This document shows positions 23,811-31,565 of a stretch of DNA of 32,690 bases, one piece after another. The DNA is taken from NCBI GenBank assembly GCA_031262835.1, contig JAISGY010000057.1, positions 1-32,690 of the forward strand, in the 5' to 3' direction. Each line of letters starts with the position of its first letter. Positions within the stretch are counted from its first letter, which is position 1. The notes beneath the pieces were generated by a model. The model searched no databases and was not told the origin of the DNA. It saw nothing but the letters and a program-made list of their open reading frames with translations. Both the position numbers and the translations under genes were made by a program. Source of the DNA: Ruminococcus sp. (GTDB taxonomy: Bacteria; Bacillota; Clostridia; Oscillospirales; Ruminococcaceae).

Positions 23811-23819
23811 ATTTACTAT

Positions 23820-25151
23820 TTACTTGACAAACACCGCCACCGTCTCAACATTGGCGGTTCGAGGGAACATATCCACGGCGGCGAGCGAAGAAAGACTGTA
23901 GCCGCCCTCGTCACGGAGAATTTTACAGTCCCTCGCGGCTGTCGCAGGGTCACAGCTTATCATAATGATTTTCTTCGGATTCGCCTTAATCATCGCCGCA
24001 AGCGTCTCGGGTGAGCAGCCCTTTCGCGGCGGGTCGGTTACGATAATATCGGGCGTAAGCTCCTTTGAAGCGATAACATCGGACATGGTTTCGGCGTCGC
24101 CGAGGATAACTTCCATGTTTTCGATACGGTTCGCGACAATGTTATTCGCGGCGTTCGTTACCGCCTCCGGGACAATTTCAATCCCGATAACAAGGCGCGA
24201 ATACTTCGCGAACGCCATTCCGATCGTCCCCGCCCCGCAATATAGGTCGAGCACCGTTTCTTCCCCGGTAAGCCCCGCGGCGTTCACGGCAAGTTTATAA
24301 AGAATCTCCGCTTGGGGCGTGTTAACCTGATAGAAACTCTGCGGCGAAAGCACTGCCTTATTCCCGCAGATGTCGTCGGTAATTGTCTCCGAGCCGAAAA
24401 GCAGAACATTTTCTTCCCCTAAGATTACGTTATTATCCTCCGGTTTTATGTTCATCATAACGCTTCTTATCATCGGGAATTCGGTGTAACATTTTTCGGC
24501 GATGGGCATAATCTCCTGCTTCACGTCCGAATCGGTTACAAGGACAAGCATAATCTGCCCGGAATGGTGCCCTTGGCGTATGTAGATATGCCTGATATGC
24601 CCCTCCGAATTCTGGTTAATAAGCTCAACAACCCGCTTTTCGATATTGTCGAAAACCTTCGGACCGAGAAGGCATTTTTCATGCGGAACGACGCGATGTG
24701 AACGGGAGGCGTAAAACCCACTGACGTATTCGCCCAAGACACCTTCGGTTACGGGGATTTGGGCTTTGTTGCGGTAATGGTCAACCTGTCTTGCGGAATA
24801 CATCGGAATCTCGCGGTCGAATGAAAAACCGCCGATTCGCGTAAAAGCATCTTCGACAATCTTAAGTTTGGCGGCAAGCTCCGAAGTGTAGCTTATGTGG
24901 CGGTAGTCACAGCCTCCGCACTTCCCGAAAACCTTGCAGTCGGGCTTAATCCGCCATGGAGAGGGCTTGTCGATAGTCTCGATTATAGCGTAAGCGTAAT
25001 TCTTCGCAACTTTAACAACCTTCACCGTAAGGCTGTCCCCGACGGCGGAGAGCGGAACAAAAACCGCCATTCCCTCATATTTCCCTAAGCCGAAACCCTC
25101 ACTCGTCATACGGATTATGTCAAGCTTAATCGTTTCATTCTTGGTTAGCAT
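23820..25151 (-). CDS. rlmD: 23S rRNA uracil-C5 methyltransferase (RlmD/RumA type)
   Basis: A 443-residue SAM-dependent rRNA methyltransferase. An N-terminal TRAM domain (about 1-60) is followed by the iron-sulfur cysteines Cys72, Cys78, Cys81 (CKVFGKCGGC) and Cys160 (EKCLLG). The methyltransferase part has DLYCGAGTIGMAF for SAM binding, DPPRKGC, and the catalytic Cys400 in ISCDPATAARD. In Firmicutes such enzymes (RlmCD) modify U747 and U1939 in 23S rRNA; which site is used here is not known. GAGGCG lies six bases before the ATG. The first 17 bases overlap the ruvX end. Confidence 0.92.
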   Translation of the reverse strand: MLTKNETIKLDIIRMTSEGFGLGKYEGMAVFVPLSAVGDSLTVKVVKVAKNYAYAIIETIDKPSPWRIKPDCKVFGKCGGCDYRHISYTSELAAKLKIVEDAFTRIGGFSFDREIPMYSARQVDHYRNKAQIPVTEGVLGEYVSGFYASRSHRVVPHEKCLLGPKVFDNIEKRVVELINQNSEGHIRHIYIRQGHHSGQIMLVLVTDSDVKQEIMPIAEKCYTEFPMIRSVMMNIKPEDNNVILGEENVLLFGSETITDDICGNKAVLSPQSFYQVNTPQAEILYKLAVNAAGLTGEETVLDLYCGAGTIGMAFAKYSRLVIGIEIVPEAVTNAANNIVANRIENMEVILGDAETMSDVIASKELTPDIIVTDPPRKGCSPETLAAMIKANPKKIIMISCDPATAARDCKILRDEGGYSLSSLAAVDMFPRTANVETVAVFVK

Positions 25152-25581
25152 TTACATCGCCTCTTTTCGCGTTTCGACAATAACTAAGATAACTTTCAAG
25201 GATAATAACCGCCGCAACCGCGTCAATAACGCCCTTGCGCTTCTTTCCGCGGACATTCGTCTGATTAAGATAGTATGCGGCGGAAACGGTGCTCTGCCTC
25301 TCGTCCCATAAAACTGTTTCGAGCCCGGTGATAAACGTTAACTTTTCTGCGATGTCTTTACATCTTTTAGACCGTTCGCCCGACGAGCCGTCCATATTAA
25401 GCGGATTCCCGACAACAATAAGCTCTGCGCCGATGCTTTGGGCCTCCGTCTTAATCCGCTCCAAAAGCTTTTCGGAGTTCCTTTCGGTGATAACGCAAAG
25501 CGGTGAGGCTAAAATATTCTCTCTGTCGCATTTTGCGAGCCCTGTGCGTGTGTCACCGTAATCTACCGCTAAAACTACCAC
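25135..25581 (-). CDS. ruvX: RuvX/YqgF Holliday-junction resolvase family nuclease
   Basis: A 148-residue RNase H-like nuclease. VVLAVDYGDTRTG at the start holds the first catalytic Asp (residue 7), followed by VVGNPLNMDGSSG, WDERQST and a C-terminal DAVAAVIILESYL with the last acid. In E. coli YqgF it takes part in pre-16S rRNA processing as well as being proposed to resolve junctions. A longer frame reaches back to 25641, but GGAGG six bases before the GTG at 25581 and the family length favour that start. It starts 29 bases inside the histidine phosphatase gene and overlaps rlmD by 17 bases. Confidence 0.9.
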   Translation of the reverse strand: MVVLAVDYGDTRTGLAKCDRENILASPLCVITERNSEKLLERIKTEAQSIGAELIVVGNPLNMDGSSGERSKRCKDIAEKLTFITGLETVLWDERQSTVSAAYYLNQTNVRGKKRKGVIDAVAAVIILESYLSYCRNAKRGDVNANQE

Positions 25582-26194
25582 TTTTATCCTCCGGCAAATG
25601 CGATAAGTCGTTTTCAAATATGAGTTTCCAAGAACCGTCAAATTCCGCGTAGGTTACGCCCGTGTTCTTCGACCAATCCACGTCGCGAAGCCGCTTTATG
25701 TCGCCGTATTTAATGTGGCAAACGATATTTCTAATAGTACAGCCGTGGGAGACGATAACGGCGGTCTTCCCTTCGCAGATAGAGACAATCTGCCTGAGGA
25801 CCGCTTCCGCCCGCCCGTAAACCTCAGTCATTGCCTCGCCGCCGGGGGCAATAAACCTGTCGGGCGCGTTTTCCCATAGTTCGCTTTCATTGGGGTAGAT
25901 ATCGGGGAACGTCCGTATGTCCTTCCCCTCCCATTCGCCCGCGTCAATCTCGCGAAGGAGCGAAGTCGGAAGGATCCCCTTGCGGTGGTGAGTGTTAATT
26001 GCGGCGGCGGTTAACATCGCCCGCTGCAAGTCGCTTGAACAGATTATATCGACCGGAATGTCCCTAAACCGCTCCGTCAAGAGGCGAAGTTGGGCTTTCC
26101 CCTCGTCGGTAATGTCGGTGTCGGTTCTGCCTTGGAATTGCCTTAAAACGTTGCCTGTCGCTTGGCAGTGCCTTACTATATATAATTTTACCAC
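25553..26194 (-). CDS. Histidine phosphatase family protein
   Basis: A 213-residue phosphoglycerate-mutase-like phosphatase. The phosphorylated histidine is His9 in RHCQATGN, where the usual RHG is RHC; the second is in VIVSHGCTIRN. DLQRAMLTAA supplies the conserved arginine and LREIDAGEWEG the acid. Substrates of such proteins include small phosphate esters; nothing here names one. The start is GTG at 26194, preceded by AAAGAGA and overlapping the pyrD stop by seven bases. Placement in a pyrimidine operon could hint at a nucleotide-phosphate substrate, but this is inference. Confidence 0.88.
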   Translation of the reverse strand: MVKLYIVRHCQATGNVLRQFQGRTDTDITDEGKAQLRLLTERFRDIPVDIICSSDLQRAMLTAAAINTHHRKGILPTSLLREIDAGEWEGKDIRTFPDIYPNESELWENAPDRFIAPGGEAMTEVYGRAEAVLRQIVSICEGKTAVIVSHGCTIRNIVCHIKYGDIKRLRDVDWSKNTGVTYAEFDGSWKLIFENDLSHLPEDKSGSFSGRLR

Positions 26195-27105
26195 TCGTTA
26201 TCTCTTTCGTTAAGTTTTACCGCTCCGACAATTTCGGAAATGTTCCCGTTGTCAAGACAGTATTTTTCCAGCCCGTCAATAATTTTCTTAGGCGCATAAG
26301 CGTCGCGGAAAATCGCCGCTCCAACCTGTACACAAGCCGCACCCGCCATCATCATTTCAACCGCATCTTCGGCGGTAGCAATTCCCCCCATTCCGCAAAC
26401 GGGGATTTTTACCGCTCCGGAAGCCTCATAAACCATCCGCACCGCGACCGGGAATATTGCCGGACCCGAGAGCCCCCCGGTGTTGTTTGCAAGAATCGGT
26501 CTTTTTGTCCTTATGTCAATCCGCATAGCGGTTAAAGTGTTTATGAGCGACAAGGCATCCGCCCCCGCCGCCTCAACCGCTTTTGCAATCTCGGAAATGC
26601 TCGTTACATTCGGGGTTAGTTTTACCATTACGGGCTTTTTAGAAGCCGCCTTAACCGCCCTCGTTACCGCCGCCGCCGTGACAGGGTCAGCACCGAAGGA
26701 CTTCCCGCCCTCGCGGATATTGGGGCAGGATATGTTTAGTTCTAAAATATCAACACCGTCTATGTCAAGTTTACGCGCAAGTTCGGCGAATTCTTCGGGG
26801 CTGTTCCCGGAAATATTCGCAATTACTGCAATGTCTTTGGTCTTCAAGTAGGGGAGTTCATTCGCGATAAACGCGTCAACGCCGGGGTTCTGGAGTCCTA
26901 CCGAATTGAGCATACCCGAGGCAGTTTCGGCAATTCGAGGCGGCTTGTTCCCGCTTCGGGGCATTAAAGTTGTCCCCTTAACCGAAATACCGCCGAGCGT
27001 TTCAAGAGGAAAAAGGCTTTCGTATTCCCGTCCGTAACCGTACGTCCCGGAAGCGGCAATTACAGGGTTTTTGAGCTTCACGCCGAGGAATGTTGTACTT
27101 AGCAT
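26188..27105 (-). CDS. pyrD: Dihydroorotate dehydrogenase B, catalytic subunit
   Basis: A 305-residue class 1B dihydroorotate dehydrogenase, the FMN subunit of the NAD-linked PyrD-PyrK complex. It has a TIM barrel with NPVIAASGTYGYG and SVKGTT near the start, LNSVGLQNPG, the catalytic-loop Cys of ELNISCPNIREGG, and PVCGMGGIATAEDAVEMMMAG at the phosphate site. It oxidises dihydroorotate to orotate in UMP synthesis. The ATG at 27105 overlaps the pyrK stop by seven bases, with GGCGG four bases upstream, so the subunits are probably made in a coupled way. Confidence 0.97.
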   Translation of the reverse strand: MLSTTFLGVKLKNPVIAASGTYGYGREYESLFPLETLGGISVKGTTLMPRSGNKPPRIAETASGMLNSVGLQNPGVDAFIANELPYLKTKDIAVIANISGNSPEEFAELARKLDIDGVDILELNISCPNIREGGKSFGADPVTAAAVTRAVKAASKKPVMVKLTPNVTSISEIAKAVEAAGADALSLINTLTAMRIDIRTKRPILANNTGGLSGPAIFPVAVRMVYEASGAVKIPVCGMGGIATAEDAVEMMMAGAACVQVGAAIFRDAYAPKKIIDGLEKYCLDNGNISEIVGAVKLNERDNEW

Positions 27106-27851
27106 AACACCGCCGCCTTTCCGTCAAATACAGGACCGTCTTTGCATACACGAGGGTAAGAGACGATGCTATCGGCAACAGTCTTGCAAGCACAACCCAA
27201 ACAAGCTCCAGCCCCGCAAGCCATCCGCTCTTCAAGGCTTATTTCGGAGGGTATGTTATACTTATCTGCAAGAGCGACAACTGCTCTTAACATCGGTTTA
27301 GGACCGCAAGCCATTATAACGTCGAACACTCTTTCTAAAAGAAGCCTTTCAAGCGGTCGCAGGGTATTGCCGTGAAACCCGAAGCTTCCGTCGTCGGTGC
27401 AGACGGTTGCGTTTCTAAATTCCTCTGCCATAATGACATTCGCTTTACTCCGAAAGCCGAGAACGGCGGCGGATTTTTCGAGGTTTTGTTGTGCAAATTT
27501 AAGCGGGGGAGTGCCTATACCGCCGCCGACAAGGATTGCGGAGCTGTATCTATCTACCGAAAAGCCGCTGTTCCCGAGGGGTCCTAAGACGTCAAGATTG
27601 TCACCGGGCTTTATGCCCCCCAAGACCCTTGTACCCTCGCCGCGTTCTTCAAAAACAAGGCGAATGTTCGTTTTTTCCACTTCGCAGATTGAAATAGGTC
27701 TCCGTAAGAAAAACCCGGGAACCATTATGTTAACAAACTGCCCGGGCAAAGCCTTTTCGGCAATATCGGGCGCGTTAACCCATACATCATGAACTGTGTC
27801 TGTTAACTTATTATACCGTAAAACTTCACAGCTTTTTTGATAAATTTCCAT
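27099..27851 (-). CDS. pyrK: Dihydroorotate dehydrogenase B, electron transfer subunit
   Basis: A 250-residue FAD and [2Fe-2S] subunit that passes electrons from dihydroorotate to NAD. The FAD site has FFLRRPISICEV and the NAD site GGGIGTPPLK. The iron-sulfur ligands are Cys212, Cys217, Cys220 and Cys236 (CGAGACLGC, then RVCKDG). A TTG at 27872 opens the frame, but the ATG at 27851 has GGTGA five bases upstream. It is the first gene of the operon pyrK-pyrD-phosphatase-ruvX-rlmD, with a short leader of about 30 bases, so a PyrR-type attenuator seems absent. Confidence 0.95.
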   Translation of the reverse strand: MEIYQKSCEVLRYNKLTDTVHDVWVNAPDIAEKALPGQFVNIMVPGFFLRRPISICEVEKTNIRLVFEERGEGTRVLGGIKPGDNLDVLGPLGNSGFSVDRYSSAILVGGGIGTPPLKFAQQNLEKSAAVLGFRSKANVIMAEEFRNATVCTDDGSFGFHGNTLRPLERLLLERVFDVIMACGPKPMLRAVVALADKYNIPSEISLEERMACGAGACLGCACKTVADSIVSYPRVCKDGPVFDGKAAVLC

Positions 27852-27888
27852 TAATTTCACCGTTTTATTCAAAAACTCTCACAAATAA

Positions 27889-27917
27889 ATTATAGCATAA
27901 AATTTCGCCTTCGTCAA
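27889..27917 (-). promoter_or_regulatory. Sigma-A promoter of the pyrK operon
   Basis: On the minus strand TTGACG (27912-27917) and TATAAT (27889-27894) are separated by 17 bases. Transcription should start near 27882. Confidence 0.8.
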
Positions 27918-27939
27918 GTGTTAAATTTTTATGATACGC

Positions 27940-27968
27940 TTGACTTGTGGCTTAAAATATGTTATAAT
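27940..27968 (+). promoter_or_regulatory. Sigma-A promoter of pckG
   Basis: TTGACT (27940-27945) and TATAAT (27963-27968) are separated by 17 bases. Its -35 box is only 22 bases from that of the divergent pyrK promoter. Confidence 0.8.
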
Positions 27969-28008
27969 TAATTTGATTTTTGAAAATTTATTGGAGGTAT
28001 AATTATAT

Positions 28009-29808
28009 ATGTCGCTTACGAATAATCCGAACGTCAACAAATGGGTTGACGAAATGATTGCTCTTACAAAACCCGAGAAGGTTGTGTGGATTGACGGCTC
28101 TAAGTCACAGCTTGACGCGCTTACCGAGGAAGTTGTTAATCTCCCCGATGACAGCAGAGACAAGCTTTTTAGACTCAACGAAGAAAAGCTCCCCGGCTGT
28201 CTCTATCACCGTACCCTCCCGAACGACGTTGCAAGGGTTGAGGACAGAACCTTTATCTGTACGTCTAAGAAGGAAGACGCCGGTCCGACGAATAACTGGA
28301 GCGACCCGAAGGAGATGTACGCGAAGCTCACCCCGCTTTACGACGGCGTAATGAAGGGGCGTACAATGTACGTTATCCCCTACAGCATGGGTCCGATAGG
28401 TTCTCCGCTCGCGAAGGTAGGCGTTGAGGTTTCAGACTCGATTTATGTTGTACTTAACATGAATATAATGACTCGCATGGGCAAGGCGGCGTTTGACAAC
28501 CTCGGCGACACTTCCGACGATTTCGTTCGCGGGCTTCATTCTAAGGCTGATGTTGATCCCGAAAACCGCTATATCTGCCATTTCCCGGAAGATAACACCA
28601 TCTGGAGCATCAACTCCGCGTACGGCGGCAACGTTCTCCTCGGTAAGAAGTGTTTCGCGCTTCGTATTGCTTCATATCAGGGCAAGAACGAAAGCTGGAT
28701 GGCTGAACATATGCTCATCTTGGGCATTAAAAAGCCGTCGGGTGAGATGAAATATGTCTGCGCGGCGTTCCCGTCCGCCTGCGGTAAAACCAACCTTGCA
28801 ATGCTTATTCCGCCAGAGGGCTATAAGGCGAAGGGTTACGAAGTTTACACCGTCGGCGACGATATTGCGTGGCTTAAGCAAGGCACAGACGGAAAACTTT
28901 ACGCAATCAACCCCGAAAACGGTTTCTTCGGAGTTGCCCCGGGAACATCTGCAAAATCCAATTTCAACGCTCTCGAATCCTGCAAGAAGAATACAATCTT
29001 CACAAATGTTGCGCTTAACAACGCCGACAACACCGTTTGGTGGGAGGGGCTCGACAAGAACCCGCCGGTTGACGCAACCGAATGGAAGGGCGCAAAGGTT
29101 AACGGTCCCGAATACATCGCTGCCGGCAATAAACTTGCTCACCCGAACTCCCGCTTCACCGCTCCCGCCGAGAATTGCCCCTGTATCTCCCCCGAATTCA
29201 ACAACCCGCAGGGTGTTCCCATAGACGCAATTGTCTTCGGCGGCCGTCGGGCGAAGACCGCTCCCCTCGTTTATCAGTCCTTCGACTGGACCCACGGAAC
29301 CTTCGTCGGCGCGATTATGGCGTCCGAGACGACCGCTGCCGCTGCCGGTGCGGTAGGCGTTGTCCGCAGAGACCCTATGGCAATGCTCCCGTTCTGCGGC
29401 TACAACATGGGCGACTATTGGACACACTGGCTCGAAATGGGCAAGAAGTTAGGGGACAACGCCCCCAAGATTTTCAACGTTAACTGGTTCAGAACCGACG
29501 ACGAAGGTCACTTCATCTGGCCCGGCTTCGGCGACAATATGCGCGTTTTAGACTGGATAATCGAACGCTGCGACGGCAAGGCAGACGCGGTTGAAACTCC
29601 CATCGGCTTTGAACCTAAGCCCGAAGACATCAACATCGAAGGTCTCGCGGACATTGACCTTGACGTAATGAAGGGTCTCCTATCGGTTGATAATTCTCTC
29701 TGGCTCGAAGATTGCGAAAATATTAAACCCTTCTTCGCAAAATTCGGCGACAGGCTGCCGAAAGAAATGGCTGATGAGCTTGCTAAGTTAGAAGCAAGAC
29801 TTGCATAA
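28009..29808 (+). CDS. pckG: Phosphoenolpyruvate carboxykinase (GTP)
   Basis: A 599-residue GTP-type PEP carboxykinase, which interconverts oxaloacetate + GTP and PEP + CO2 + GDP. The P-loop FPSACGKTNLAML carries the reactive Cys258; the length near 600 and the GYNMGDYW, WFRTDDEGHFIWPGFGDNMRVL and GGRRAKTAPLVYQ blocks fit the GTP class and not the ATP class. The Mn site residues around the conserved TVGDDIAWL are also there. GGAGG precedes the ATG by about 12 bases. In fermentative Clostridia it may serve the anaplerotic carboxylation direction. It is monocistronic with its own promoter and terminator. Confidence 0.97.
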   Translation: MSLTNNPNVNKWVDEMIALTKPEKVVWIDGSKSQLDALTEEVVNLPDDSRDKLFRLNEEKLPGCLYHRTLPNDVARVEDRTFICTSKKEDAGPTNNWSDPKEMYAKLTPLYDGVMKGRTMYVIPYSMGPIGSPLAKVGVEVSDSIYVVLNMNIMTRMGKAAFDNLGDTSDDFVRGLHSKADVDPENRYICHFPEDNTIWSINSAYGGNVLLGKKCFALRIASYQGKNESWMAEHMLILGIKKPSGEMKYVCAAFPSACGKTNLAMLIPPEGYKAKGYEVYTVGDDIAWLKQGTDGKLYAINPENGFFGVAPGTSAKSNFNALESCKKNTIFTNVALNNADNTVWWEGLDKNPPVDATEWKGAKVNGPEYIAAGNKLAHPNSRFTAPAENCPCISPEFNNPQGVPIDAIVFGGRRAKTAPLVYQSFDWTHGTFVGAIMASETTAAAAGAVGVVRRDPMAMLPFCGYNMGDYWTHWLEMGKKLGDNAPKIFNVNWFRTDDEGHFIWPGFGDNMRVLDWIIERCDGKADAVETPIGFEPKPEDINIEGLADIDLDVMKGLLSVDNSLWLEDCENIKPFFAKFGDRLPKEMADELAKLEARLA

Positions 29809-29812
29809 GAAT

Positions 29813-29851
29813 GTTGGGGAGGGGTGCTCTGCACCCCTCCCCAACTTTTTT
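29813..29851 (+). terminator. Strong intrinsic terminator of pckG
   Basis: Perfect 15-base arms (GTTGGGGAGGGGTGC at 29813-29827 and its complement at 29831-29845) flank TCT and are followed by six T (29846-29851). The T run overlaps the stop codon of the converging zinc-ribbon gene (29850-29852). On the minus strand no T run follows. Confidence 0.9.
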
Positions 29852-31550
29852 AGTTCATAAAATATTTTCGTAGGTCTTCTGACATTTTGTTAAATTTTTC
29901 ATACGTCTCGTCATCGTCGTAAGCAATGTTCGGGTCGATAAGGTCGTCCTCGTCGTAGGTCGGGAGCTTTAGGGAGTTAATCTTCTTGGTATCGTATGTA
30001 ATGCTTACCTCACCGATTTCCTCTTCGTTTATACTGCCCTCAATGACTATCTGCTGCCCCTTTTCGATTTTCGCAAAATCGAGGTCGATGTCGAAATCGG
30101 TATAGGATGCAGTGCCCTTAACGGTTGCCTTGCCGGTAAGGTATTCGCCCGAAAGCGTTAAGTTCTTAACGGAAGCCTTAATGGAAGCTTCATCGTCGAG
30201 TTCAAGGCGAATGTCGCCGCCCCAGTATTTCCCTTCGCGCTCAAAATCCGCGGTAACTCTGTAGTCGCTGTAATCATTCGACGCGGCAAATTTCGCGTAA
30301 GCGGCTTTGGTGTTTGCAAGAACGGTGTATGAAAGCTTAACATCTGTTGCTTCATAGAAGTTGTCAAGCTCGCGGGAGACGATATTGCCCTTATAAACCC
30401 AAGCTTTCATTCTGAACATGGTGCTCATCTTGTCGGATTCGGACATATCGAAAATTTCATCATCAATGAAGCTCTCGAAGTCGTCCAAGATGTCCTCGAA
30501 GTCGAAATCTTCGTTATTTTGCCGATATGCCGCCGTTATGTATTCCACTAAACTGTCGTTCTTGCGAATTTCATCAATCGCAAAGAGGGCGAGGTTGTAG
30601 CTGTCTTCTCTGGTAAACTTGAAGGTGTACCTGTCCGCCTTAACTTCAATGTCCCCGCCTTTTAACTCGTCGCCCTTTTTAACTTCAACGGAACGTTCGG
30701 CGATTTTAAAGTATTCCTTCTTAATTGCATTAACTGTCTTCGCAAGGTCATTTTGATTGATTGTAACAGCCTTTTCGTCCTCTGTTTCGGTCAGATTACG
30801 GTATATTACATAATCAGTCGCGTCCGGGAAAGCGACGGTTGCCGCATTGCCGTCGAAAGCACCGACAACACGAGCGTCTATATCGGAGGCGTGTGCGGAA
30901 ACGTCTGCAAGAACGCTGTTACCGAAAACCGAGACCACGCCGTCAACGGTAAAATAGTCGGATTCTTGCGAAAGGAAGAGCGCAAGAAGGTCAAGAATAT
31001 CCCCCGACGGAGTGTATTCTATTTCAAATTCTGTAGCATAGCCGTCCGACAAACCGCCCGATAAGCCGCTTAAGCCGTTAACGGTTGTAAGCGCGTCAAA
31101 GGTCTTGCTCTCGGCGGATTTGTAGCTGCCGTTGCCGGATAGGAAAACAAGCGCGATAACCGCGAAAACGCCGATTATGAAGATAAGTATAACCGCCGCA
31201 ATTATTGCAAGAAGCCGCTTGTTTTGAAGCGCGGGAGGGAGTTTTGCAATAGCCGCATCAAGCCCGCCGACAGGTTTATTTTCCGCAGGAGCCGGCTCAG
31301 GCTCAAACTCCTCCAAAACGGTTTCGTGGGCAACGGGTGGTGTTTCCGGTGCAACCGGTGCAGTTTCTTCAACTACTGTTTCGGGTTCCGGGGCAACTGG
31401 TACGTTTTCTTCAACAGTTGTTTCGGGTTCGGCGGCAACGGTTTCGGGTTCGGGGGCAACTACCTTCGCCCCGCAGTCTCCGCAAAAACCCTCTGTAATG
31501 CCGTCCGGCAGGGTTACTTCGGAGCCGCAATTTTCGCAGATAGTCTTCAT
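29850..31550 (-). CDS. Zinc-ribbon, single-span membrane protein with large extracytoplasmic domain
   Basis: A 566-residue protein of unknown function. Residues 1-30 form a zinc ribbon with Cys5, Cys8, Cys23 and Cys26 (ICENCGSEV, GFCGDCGAKV). Residues 31-93 are a low-complexity acidic linker of PEPET-like repeats. One membrane helix follows at about 112-138 (LLAIIAAVILIFIIGVFAVIALVFL). The remaining 420 or so residues, rich in Asp, Ser and Thr, would lie outside the cell and contain beta-rich, repeat-like stretches; I recognise no known domain. GGAG lies five bases before the ATG. It starts 15 bases after carB, so it is likely read from the same transcript. Confidence 0.85.
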   Translation of the reverse strand: MKTICENCGSEVTLPDGITEGFCGDCGAKVVAPEPETVAAEPETTVEENVPVAPEPETVVEETAPVAPETPPVAHETVLEEFEPEPAPAENKPVGGLDAAIAKLPPALQNKRLLAIIAAVILIFIIGVFAVIALVFLSGNGSYKSAESKTFDALTTVNGLSGLSGGLSDGYATEFEIEYTPSGDILDLLALFLSQESDYFTVDGVVSVFGNSVLADVSAHASDIDARVVGAFDGNAATVAFPDATDYVIYRNLTETEDEKAVTINQNDLAKTVNAIKKEYFKIAERSVEVKKGDELKGGDIEVKADRYTFKFTREDSYNLALFAIDEIRKNDSLVEYITAAYRQNNEDFDFEDILDDFESFIDDEIFDMSESDKMSTMFRMKAWVYKGNIVSRELDNFYEATDVKLSYTVLANTKAAYAKFAASNDYSDYRVTADFEREGKYWGGDIRLELDDEASIKASVKNLTLSGEYLTGKATVKGTASYTDFDIDLDFAKIEKGQQIVIEGSINEEEIGEVSITYDTKKINSLKLPTYDEDDLIDPNIAYDDDETYEKFNKMSEDLRKYFMN

Positions 31551-31565
31551 AAAAACTCCTTCATA

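Noticed and set aside
27851..27888. PyrR attenuator or riboswitch before pyrK
   Set aside because: The predicted leader is only about 30 bases and holds no terminator/antiterminator structure.
28672..29427. 251-codon minus-strand open frame inside pckG
   Set aside because: It is a shadow of pckG; the plus-strand protein is conserved along its whole length here.
29813..29845. Bidirectional action of the pckG terminator
   Set aside because: The minus strand has no T run after the stem, so only plus-strand termination is well supported.
31260..31460. Tandem DNA repeat array in the zinc-ribbon gene
   Set aside because: The GTTTCGGGTTC-like repeats simply encode the PEPET linker; units are irregular and no separate element is indicated.
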